In this document: positions 44,496 through 53,190 of the stretch, in pieces | Numbering within the stretch: the stretch's first letter is position 1 | Layout: the number at the start of each line of letters is the position of its first letter | Source of the DNA: Paraescarpia echinospica | Lineage: Eukaryota > Annelida > Polychaeta > Sabellida > Siboglinidae | Reading direction: 5' to 3' | Length of the DNA stretch: 64,000 bases | Assembly: GCA_020002185.1 (NCBI GenBank) | Contig: CM034531.1 | Coordinates: 76,532,291-76,596,290, forward strand | Program-made: the position numbers and the translations under genes | The notes under the pieces: model-generated | What the model was told of the DNA's origin: nothing | Seen by the model: only the letters and a program-made list of their open reading frames with translations | The model's database searches: none

Positions 44496-45290
44496 GTACA
44501 GGAAAAAATCGGAACTGCTACGACCCACATGCTCTTCGTCCATGCTGTTTCTGGGCGTGACAGCGTGTCTGCAATCTTCGGCAAGGGAAAAAAGACCGTG
44601 CCGAATAAGGTGATTGATAATATAGAGAATAAAAGAAGAAATCGCATATGGTGGTGACCGGTTTTTGAAAACCCTGTTTGGAGGTGACTAGAATACCACA
44701 CTGGATGCCCTGAGGTATAAGGTAAATCCTCATCATTGCTCAAAGCGCTTTGTACTTACACACGTGTCCGTTCTTCAACATGGTACCCATTGCAGCATGT
44801 GTCTACGCACGTTTGTAAATGTGTTGATGGCTCTACGGGAAAGCCACCAGGAAGTATAAATTATCCTCGATGTTCCGACTGGAGATGCTGCCGCCGACAA
44901 CTGCCGCTGCCCGCCAGCATTCATTCCGCACGTACCACATAGTGCAGCAGTGGAGTGAAAACACCCTGCCTCTCACTGACTGAGTAGTGTTATCAGTTCT
45001 AATCCTATATGTTGCTGTGCACATTTTAATTTGGAATTTTGGTTCAAATTGGGACGCCAGTGGTATATTCGGTTACATAGGTTTGTCCTGGATGGTTCTA
45101 CAGGGCTGGTCATTGCAAAATAACGGACTGTGCCCTCTAACATGCGAGAAAGCCTCAGCCCCAAACAAACTCCTCCGTATGGTATCGTGCGGATGTAAAG
45201 GCCAGTGTAGGAAGGCCTGCAGCTGTCGGTAGGTAGAACTCTACTGCACTCCTATGTGTGCATCCTGCAGTTCTTGCAGGACTGGGGTTG
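44496..45290 (+). pseudogene. Transposon A protein, nuclease C-terminal part and Cys-rich tail
   Basis: The plus strand resumes VQEKIGTATTHMLFVHAVSG and RDSVSAIFGKGKK: the HAVxGCDxVSAIxGKGK segment of FEN-like nucleases, with the Cys changed to Arg but the Asp kept. After stops come TTLDALRY, LEMLPPTTAAARQHSFRTYH and IVQQWSENTLPLTD. At 45,120-45,290 follows the tail LLRMVSCGCKGQCRKACSCR, an in-frame TAG, then VELYCTPMCASCSSC. The eight to nine cysteines resemble a Cys8 or CXC-type zinc module. Confidence 0.65.
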
Positions 45291-45439
45291 ATGCAGTTGC
45301 TTTCAAGTTTGTTTATATCAGTGTATATGAATGTATATCACGCTGATGTTGCCTATACTATGTAGTGTCATAATTAAGCTGTTGATATTTGAACCTATAA
45401 TTGCCCATTTGACCTTGAACAAAGTGAAATATTGCTTAA

Positions 45440-46145
45440 AAACATGTTCTGTTGTTTCAATTATATTTTAATTGTGTCCGTTGGATAGATCATGGTCGAA
45501 AACCCCCATTAGATATTTTGTATGCCTTCTATCTTCTATTAACAATCTTTTACCCTACTACTTCAATGTTTTTCCAAACACACATCTATAATATTCATCA
45601 GCACTGCACACGTGAAAGAAATAATCTGTATATGTCCAGATTCAAACATGAATTTGCCAAAAAATGCATTAGACACAACATAGTTGAGACAGTTAACAAT
45701 ACACCAAGTATTATCATTAATAAAATTTACACCCATTGTCTGTTTGGTTTTTCACCATACACAACAAACTTTTTTATTTTAAATTATGAATCTTGTTGTC
45801 GTATTCATAATTGCTTTATTTGTAATTCGTAATACGTATTGAAATGTATACCTAAGTATCCATATGTACATCAGTTATTTGTACAAGAGTATATTTAATC
45901 AGTCCTTGTATTATGTATGTATGTTGATACACGGAGTAATTATCAACTGTAAAACAAGGCATATGCTATTCTGATTTGTGACATGTAAATTTTGATGTTG
46001 ATTATACTTATGGGGTGGTTCCTGTGCTAGCGATATTGTATATCTTAATGGGAGTCTCCCGACCTTATCTAGTACTCATGTTATTCATTGGGTATATATC
46101 GTATTTATAGGTAAAATAAACTGATTCTGATTCTGATACTGATTC
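45440..46145 (+). pseudogene. LINE RT 3' fragment with (TGATTC)n tail
   Basis: The frame 45,452-45,832 contains IYNIHQHCTRERNNLYMSRF, KHEFAKKCIRHNIVETVNNT and the C-terminal NYESCCRIHNCFICNS, typical of the end of a LINE ORF2. The 3' UTR ends in AAATAAACTGATTCTG with repeated TGATTC/TGATAC units (46,118-46,150). It is inserted within transposon A just before its right inverted repeat. Confidence 0.7.
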
Positions 46146-46200
46146 TGATATCTCTAATAGTTTGGCAGATACAACCGTTTTATTGAATTTCATCAGTTTC

Positions 46201-46347
46201 GGGACGCCATCTTGAATTCTGCGGTTAGCTTAAGGAGGATTCTTGGGGACTTTTAGTATGTTATTTAGGACACTTTCAGGGATACGTGGTGCAAAAATCA
46301 GGTTTTTGTTTTCGACTTTAAGGTTTAACCCTAAAATTCTTGGACTA
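46201..46347 (-). repeat. Transposon A right terminal inverted repeat
   Basis: Reverse-complement partner of 38,499-38,660; on the minus strand begins TAGTCCAAGAATTTTAGG. Confidence 0.8.
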
Positions 46348-46490
46348 AGTGTGTATCATTGCCCTTTAGATTAGTGCTGAATACGGAGTTCTAATCGTAG
46401 TCTAGATTGAACATAAGACGTGGTTTCGTGTGATATTTTATTCGTGTTTTATCAAAATATATGGATTTTAATTCATTGTCGTCGACTCAC

Positions 46491-46644
46491 TTCCAGAAAT
46501 GGATTTTATCGCCGTCTTCCAGTATTTTCCAGATGCTACCGAACCGCCGTCGTCGATGGAGTCTTGGATGATGATGGCGAAGATACCAACGAACATAATG
46601 CCGACTTGGAAGACGCCAGTCCACGTGACAGCCTTGATGCCGCA
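46491..46644 (-). CDS. SLC5-like transporter internal exon (TM helix with KAVTWT...VFQVGIM)
   Basis: The minus-strand exon is preceded by the acceptor TATGTGTCAG and followed by the donor GTGAGT. It encodes CGIKAVTWTGVFQVGIMFVG, then IFAIIIQDSIDDGGSV and KYWKTAIKSISG. The KAVxWTDVFQ motif opens a conserved helix in SLC5A5/A6/A8-type transporters; here the Asp is Gly. The length of 154 nt gives a phase change that fits a Gly codon split or first in the exon. It is on the same strand as SLC5 copy 2 exons 1 and 2, which lie upstream, so I assign it to that gene; the intervening exon(s) for the preceding helix were not found. Confidence 0.7.
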
Positions 46645-46768
46645 CTGACACATAGCGAGAACATTAGTAAGACGACGGCAGTCCACATGAGAGCCTTCAT
46701 GCCACCCTGAAACATAGAGAGAACTTTAGTTCGAAGACGTCAGTCCATGTGACCGCCTGCATGTCGCC
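46645..46768 (-). repeat. Two extra 62-bp acceptor-plus-exon-start modules
   Basis: Upstream of the exon at 46,644, two tandem units of 62 bp (46,768-46,707 and 46,706-46,645) each contain an exon-like start and then a polypyrimidine/AG acceptor (TTCTCTCTATGTTTCAG; TTCTCGCTATGTGTCAG). Their exon parts would encode GDMQAVTWTDVFELK and GGMKALMWTAVVLLM, aligned with CGIKAVTWTGVFQVGIM of the full exon. Confidence 0.75.
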
Positions 46769-47040
46769 TTGGAATATAGATAACAGAGGGCAGTACACTC
46801 GCGATGTCTTTCTGCATTCTCAACAGATGCCTTGTCAATTTATTTTAACGGTCTCAGCTTCCCATTTGATATCATTTCTGGCTATAGCTATCAATATCCA
46901 GACAGCAACATTGTTTTTTTCGTAATTTAGATGTAGGCTACGTTGAGAAGGCAAAATCAACAAATTAAGTAATTTTAGTTATACTAAAACCTCCCCTTAG
47001 CTGCATATAATTTAACCAATGGAATTAGTCCCACTAAATA

Positions 47041-48094
47041 GGGGAAACATGGGCGTAATGGGATTGCCAGGTGAAATGGGCTAATAATATATCAAAAGAA
47101 TCGTGTTGCTTCCAACCGTGTTTTCTTTGTCCATCTGTCGTGGCGGGATCTGCTGACTGTACCACACATAAACCTTTGAAAATTTGTTTTATTCGCGGGT
47201 TGAAATCGTTAGTTTTCCTTATGTATGTTTTTTTCCTAAATTGTTTGCTTAACGGTGTAATTCATTTTGTTAAATAACGATGTGTCATATCTCATATTGG
47301 GAACTGTCAAGGTGTGTTGCTATTGTATGGTTATTTTTATTATATAACAGTTTATTGCAATGTTGAGCGATAATATAGATATATTCAGTGTATACATGGG
47401 ATCTCATTTGTGGGTAAAATGTGATCCCGTGTTGCGAGAAAAATGGGAAACATTTCGTACACAGTATTTATATATGTCTGATTCCACAGTGTGCTGGAGT
47501 GAGTGCAGGGTATGACTGTATCAGATGCGATCTGCGATAAAAATGCAGATTGTATTGGATATCTTATGCCTTTTTTGCTTTGTTTAAAAAAATATATAAA
47601 ATAAATTATTAAAACACAATTTGTACTACAGCAATATGCCTGCATAAGTCTAGTTGTCTAGTCTAGTTATTAAGTTGATTAATAGGTGCAATCAATTATT
47701 GAAAATAGAAACCTAACTCCATGTCCATAAGAATATTACGCGTACGACGTGTCTGTTCAATCCGTTGATGGATTACGATGAAACATTCCTTACTTGATCG
47801 AGTAATACCAATGGCTATATATACATATGTCATCACACGGTTTCATTTTCATCCCATTTTGTCCGGTTCAAATTCCCATTTTCCCCGCACAGGCGGGTAG
47901 ACTGGGAAAGTCAAAGGTACAATGGGATTGTCCTCATTTATAAAACATTAGTTGTGTCAACAACAAAACGGCATCACATGCAGTTGTATTTTGATGTATT
48001 TGATGGACACACCACGATTTGGTCCGCTGTTATACAAACTGGGAGTGTGAGTGACATCAGTTCGTTAAACATCAGGTTAAGCCCGTGTTTCCCC
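47041..48094. mobile_element. TA-flanked non-autonomous DNA transposon (about 1.05 kb)
   Basis: The left end is GGGGAAACATGGGCGTAA; the right end on the minus strand is GGGGAAACACGGGCTTAA; each is flanked by TA. The inverted repeat is short (about 17 bp, two differences). The interior is AT-rich, with a 68-codon frame at 47,071-47,277 and an 86-codon minus frame at 47,645-47,385, neither recognised. TA target suggests a Tc1/mariner-like or other TA-specific family; no transposase is present. Confidence 0.55.
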
Positions 48095-48755
48095 TAAGCA
48101 CTATATTCCCAACAAATTACAGCTTTAAAGTGAAGCAACGTGCAACAGAGTAAAACGTATGAGACTGGCGAATTGGCGAAGAGTTACGGACATGTAATGT
48201 TCCTAAAAACTGCCACTGAATTAAAACACACTAATCAATGCAGAGTAGAATATGCAGACGATGCTAACGCAGAGGACCGCGCCCCACTTACTGAAGCCCA
48301 TTACTGCAAGCAAATATGGAATTTATAATATAACAGTTACTTCGGTAAGACACCTACGTATTCCTGAAATATAACATAACATGCTAATTTACCTCTCTAG
48401 AAACGTACGTATTAGTGTGTGTGTGTGTGTGTGTGTATGTGTGTGTGCGTGTGTGTGTGCGTACGTATACGTGTATGTGTCTGTTTGTTTGTTTGTGCGT
48501 GCGCTTGCGCGTGCATATGTGCGTGTATGCTACATAAATGTATGGCACTAAGAAAACTGGTGACTTAACGTCGGCGAGGGCGAAAGAAGGGGTGTAGAGA
48601 ACAAGAGCCATGTAGATAATCTGTTGGGATAAAAACCCAATCAGGACCGACCGCGCGGTCGAACGACCGATAAATTATACTTCACAAATGTTTGACGTAC
48701 TTCTTCTGTTGGCTACAACCAGCGAAACTTCAACAACTTCTACGAAGTAGTCTTT
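48095..48755. repeat. Non-coding stretch with (GT)n microsatellite
   Basis: GT/GCGT repeats at 48,414-48,530. Nothing else recognised. Confidence 0.5.
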
Positions 48756-50190
48756 ACACAATAGATTTAATAAGATTGCCATCCAGAAAAAATTTACTCT
48801 AGATGGCAAGTGGACAAGGAAGCCTTTTGGCTTATCGAGAGTCCAATACTTTTTATCTACGTGTATCCCCTCTTTTAAGGTATGTGTCGATTTTATTTTA
48901 AAACACATTTACGCTACTAGTACCAACACAATCAGGAGATAATATATTCCAATCATTTACAGTCCTTTGTGAGAATGAGGACTTTCTTATATATAATCTA
49001 CACTGATCCTTTACTAATATAACTTCATGTCTTAACTGAGAAAAAAATATTTATATCACTATTTTCATAACCATTCAATATTTTAAACACTTCTATCTGA
49101 TCTCCTCTCAATCTCCTGGTCTCTAGTGTTGTTAAACCACATTTTTTAGCCGTATTTCGTAACTAAGATCCCTCAGTTTTGGTATCATTTTAGTTGCTCT
49201 CCTCTGCACTCTTTCTAGCATATGTATGTCCTTCCTGCGATATGGCCTCCACGCTTGAATACAATATTCTAAATGAGACCTAACTATTGTTTTGTACAGC
49301 GGCATTATTAGCTCTTTTTCCTTATACGTTTTGTTTCGCCTAATTAATCCAAGGATTTGATTTCCCTTTGAAGCGGGAATACCGCACTGTTCTGAAACCT
49401 TCATATCAGCACTAATGGTTAACCCTAAGTCCTTTTCTTTTACAGTAGTACTTAGTACAGAACCTCCCATTTTATATTGTGCATCTTCGTTCCCATGTCC
49501 TGTGTGAAGGCATTTACATTTCCCAAAATTGAACAACATTTGCCATTTTTCAGACCATTTTATTAATCTGTCAAGATCATCTTGTAAATGTTGTCTATCT
49601 TCATCACGTTTAATCCTTCTAAACAATTTTGTATCATCCGCAAAAATTTCAACACCTTGCTTGTTATATCATCCTCTAAATCGTTGATATATATTAAGAA
49701 TAAAATAGGTCCCAGTACTGATCCCTGTGGTACCCCACTCAAAACTGATTTCCAGTTTGAAGCCTCCCATCAACTACTACCCGTTGTCTTCTGTTAATTA
49801 GCCATTTTTCTATCCAGTTAATTAAACAATTTCCTATGCCATGGGCCTTTAGTTTAAGCAGTAATCTTTGATGTGGCACTTTGTCGAAAGCTTTCTGAAA
49901 ATCTAAGTAGATGATATCAACTGGTGATCCCTCGTCTACCCACTTAGTGATGTCTTCCAAAAAACAAAACATATTTGTTAAGCATGACCTCGCTTTTAGA
50001 AACCCATGTTGAGATGGGTTTAACAAGTTATGTTTAACAAGAAAATCCACCATGTGATCTTTAATTAGTCTTTCTAATAATTTGCAAATCACCGACATTA
50101 AACTCCTTGTCTGTAGTTATCTGACTTGTTTCTGGAACCTTTGTTAAATAACGGTATAATGTTTGCTTCTTTCCATTCTAGAGGAACCAC
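48755..50190 (-). pseudogene. CR1-group LINE RT, copy 2 of 2
   Basis: The minus frames 50,098-49,739 and 49,626-49,132 match the element at 20,335-21,830 closely: [52 protein letters not shown], then SEKWQMLFNFGKCKCLHTGH, QCGIPASKGNQILGLIRRNK and LERVQRRATKMIPKLRDLSY. A frameshift lies near 49,745 and another around the FADD region (about 49,630-49,650). This copy keeps [10 protein letters not shown] (49,715-49,735), which copy 1 lost. It lies within the presumed introns of SLC5 copy 2, between exon 2 and the 46,491 exon. Confidence 0.85.
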
Positions 50191-50389
50191 TCCCCCAATA
50201 ACACGAGTTGGCACACAAGAGGATAATAGAGGCACAACAAATCACGTCCAATGCTCTGTGCATTCCAACAATACAATGCCACATCATATACGGCATACAG
50301 TGTACATACAAAGGAACGAAGAAAAACGAACGAACGAACGAAAAAACGAACGACTTAATTAAAGTATTTAGTACAGTTGATACACTTAC

Positions 50390-50455
50390 CATATTTATGA
50401 TACACATGATGCTGACAATCATTCGGATGCCGCGATCATATGTCATCTCCAGATA
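50390..50455 (-). CDS. SLC5-like transporter exon 2 (copy 2)
   Basis: A 66-nt minus-strand exon (22 codons) between acceptor TTCTTTGCAG and donor GTAAGTG encodes YLEMTYDRGIRMIVSIMCII plus NM. It continues the FE end of exon 1 in phase 0 to give FEYLEM, the family motif SVFEYLE...R, leading into transmembrane helix 4. It is open with consensus splice sites although exon 1 of the same copy is broken. Confidence 0.8.
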
Positions 50456-50719
50456 CTGCAAAGAATCACACAACGCTGCGAATATTTCTTGTTTCATGAA
50501 ACTTCAATGTGTCCGTTTATGTGCCGCCTTTTCCTTCCCCGTTTCGAAAGACCAGTAATAAAAATGGAACATTCAAACATTGATCTTTCACTTTTTTTTA
50601 AAGAAACATGACAAAATGTATTTGGAAACAAGTGGCTTCTCTCGTTTTTATAAGCAACTTGACATTTCAGTTTCATTGAGGTCTCCACTAAGGTCTACAT
50701 ATCCTTTGAGTAATCTAAT

Positions 50720-50850
50720 GACACCCTGGCACCATTGCGGAATTTGAAATGTCTAAGATGGCCGCCAACAGGTGAAACTATATAGTACATAATTAACCAT
50801 AATTTTCATGCTATGCCAGACCAAATTGTCCCTGTTACACCACCAGATAC
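50720..50850 (+). repeat. Direct repeat, copy 1 (partner 51,791-51,925)
   Basis: ACCCTGGCACCATTG, AATTTGAAAT, CTAAGATGG, ATTAACCATAAT, CATGCTAT and ACCACC landmarks are shared in the same order and orientation with 51,791-51,925. The pair flanks SLC5 exon 1 copy 2. Origin unknown; probably a small transposon family. Confidence 0.75.
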
Positions 50851-51176
50851 TTACCTTTTCTGTCTAATTACACGCCTTTGCACCCGAGGATTCCAATTTG
50901 ATAATAGTGCATGACAAAGCGATACATATACAATACAAGATGGCTGCCGCGATCACTATTTTGTCAGTGAGGAGGCAATGGAAGAGGTAATGATGTCACC
51001 CTGGCAACTTCTGATGCTTGCTGTTTTGCTCGTACCTCCCTTGAAAAGAAAGTGCATACTCCAATGGACAGTGTAAATGGTTAACATCTTCTGCGGTGGC
51101 AGTGGAGTAACAACGTGCAGCTTCTGATGCTTGCTGCGGGCTGCTAGAGAGGCAGAAATAATGTCAAACGACTCAC

Positions 51177-51499
51177 CTCAAAGACGCTCGTCAGCCCGAG
51201 TTTCTAGAAGACGGGAAGGAAGAAGTATGCTGAGACGGGCATAGCGATGGCGAAGCCGATCCACACCATATAGTATTGCGAGCCGAACACGTACAACTCG
51301 GCTAGTACTCCGAGCACTGTGGTGGCCGACATGAAGCTGCCGAGCATCGACAGAGACACGGGTAACAAACCCATCTTACGGTCGGCAAGCGTGTATTTCT
51401 TCGTCGTCCTCTGTCTGCCGCCCGTACAACCGAAGTACAGATACTGGGCGAAGCGACGAGCATCAGAACAAAGGCTGCGTAGTCCCACGCGGTGAACAT
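51177..51499 (-). pseudogene. SLC5-like transporter first coding exon, copy 2 (frameshift and stop)
   Basis: The minus strand starts MFTAWDYAAFVLMLV and is nearly identical in nucleotide sequence to copy 3, but 4 bases (GGGC in copy 3) are missing near 51,445. This shifts the frame; GCTGGRQRTTKKY continues in another phase. A second lesion turns the Tyr codon of LPVFYN into TAG at about 51,204-51,206. The donor GTGAGT is conserved. With the deletion restored the exon length would equal copy 3 (327 nt). The 5' flank ACCGGTGATCCACC is shared with copy 3. Confidence 0.85.
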
Positions 51500-51609
51500 G
51501 GTGGATCACCGGTGAAAGAAGCAGCGAAGTGAATACAATCCACAATTGCTGTCAAGATCAATACTAAAAGGTTAAAACGGGTATTACTTTGAAATTGTAA
51601 ATTATTATC

Positions 51610-51935
51610 AATTCCATGTTATATATATATATATATGTATGTATATATATGTACATACACATATATATATATATATATATACATATATGTAATATATAGT
51701 GTGCATATATATATATATATATATTGTATATATATATACACACACAACAACTTACTACATATGCAGTAGATATACTGATTCAGAATATGTATTATGCCAC
51801 CCTGGCATCATTGAGAAATTTGAAATAGCTAAGATGGTTGCCGGTAGATGAAACTACAGTGTGTATATAGAATTAACCATAATTTCCATGCTATACCAGA
51901 TTTTATTTCCCTGCTATACCACCTAGAGAATTATT

Positions 51936-51975
<40 letters not shown>
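51610..51975. repeat. (TA)n/(CA)n microsatellites and direct repeat copy 2
   Basis: TA-rich microsatellites occupy 51,619-51,745 and 51,941-51,975; between them 51,791-51,925 is the direct-repeat partner of 50,720-50,850. Confidence 0.8.
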
Positions 51976-51977
<2 letters not shown>

Positions 51978-52099
51978 TATAAAGGTATCTGGTCATGTAT
52001 GATGCTCCAAATTTTCAGCCACATTTCCATATTTTGGTGCAGCGCAGATCCGCTTTCTGCACGTACAGGTATTCACATTACAAACTTTCAAACATCAAC

Positions 52100-53190
52100 T
52101 CTTCAACCGTTCTCGATAGGCTTGCGGTAATGCTGTCCACAAGAGTGTTCAACTCTCCCCTTGACCTTTCCATCCTTGCCCCTCTGGAGTTGGCCTGACA
52201 CTGGACGAAGTAGGTTTGTTGCTCCCAACTGTATCGTCCCTGGTGAGCTGCACGCTGGGTGTGTAGAGGCAGTGCGGTCCGTGTCAGTAGAATGTGATAA
52301 ATGCGTGTGAACAGTTGCCTTCAAAAATGTATTCGCATTCACGAGACAGGATGTTCAGTTGTACATCAGGATGGTAAACCTATTGATGGTTGAAACTGCA
52401 GCCGTCACATCCTGACATGACGGTCCATTTGACATGGTGCAGAATGCGTCAGTGGTTTCGGATATGTGCATTCCAATTGTCCCATGCACTCGTTCTACTA
52501 CTTTAAAAATGTAATGCTGACATTGTCGCATCCGTTGAACGCGTGGAAAACTAATGACATTTTCCAGGTTCCAGCGAGCGTCATATCTCGTGAGCAGGTG
52601 TGTACCTGATTTGAGTTCCAGGACCAAACAAACGCAACACACAATAATTCCATGAGCAGGGTGAAGGCAACGACCGTAAGAAGAACAACATCGCTACATT
52701 GCGGACCATGACGTCCGTGTACCCACATTTTGCAGCTGTCCATGTATTTTCTTCCAGTTATCTGCTGGACTACTGCGGTCGGTGAAGATTTTTTGCCAGA
52801 GAGTCAGCGGTTCAGCAGGTCTCAGCACGTCTCCCGTGGTGACAGGCAGTCTAGAAGAGCGGGAGTGTTGATATGTCCCCTGTAGACCTTCGGAAATTGC
52901 AGCAGACATTTTCCGGGAATAAACTTTGGTTTATCTTTGAACCCGATAGTCAATGCTCTGGCAACTTTTATTTTTGGGGTTTGGGGGCGAATATCTGTAA
53001 TGCGTTCTCGTCGCTGGTCGAATGGGATAACGAATGAATTGTTCTTAGAAATTGAGTTGGCTCCAGGAATCACGGAATGATAGCAACAAGTGGGTTGAAG
53101 TACAATAGACTCGTCTGTCACAAATTCGAGTGTAAGTATTAATAAATTAATAACTTGGCGGTACCCGATTTGACATAGCAAGTTATAGCT
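52100..53190 (-). pseudogene. Second nuclease-like relic (FHAFxGCDxVS family)
   Basis: The minus frames read SLVFHAFNGCDNVSITFLKV, then TDAFCTMSN, VSTINRFTILMYN. The motif FHAFTGCDTVS and the downstream F...L...RFxxLMYD order characterise another large transposon-borne nuclease family of invertebrates, distinct from but structurally like the HAVTGCDTVSA proteins of element A. Further upstream (53,181-52,822) the frame VARALTIGFKDKPKFIPGKC is open but I do not recognise it. Multiple frameshifts. No inverted repeats with TAGTCCA ends were seen around it. Confidence 0.5.

Larger units (their letters stand above)
38499..46347. mobile_element. DNA transposon 'A': TAGTCCA-ended, about 150-bp inverted repeats, nuclease gene split by element B
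   Basis: The left end reads GAGTCCAGGAGTGTTAGG and the right end, on the minus strand from 46,347, TAGTCCAAGAATTTTAGG. Over about 150 bp the two ends match closely, including GTCCCCAAGAATCCTCCTT and GCAGAATTCAAGATGGCGTC. Flanking triplets are ACT (38,496-38,498) and AGT (46,348-46,350), close to a 3-bp duplication. Inside are the C-terminal half of a nuclease-type gene on the plus strand (38,829-40,367 and 44,496-45,290), element B (40,368-44,495) and a LINE 3' end (45,440-46,145). Without these insertions A would be about 3 kb. The N-terminal half of the protein is missing from A. Confidence 0.7.
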
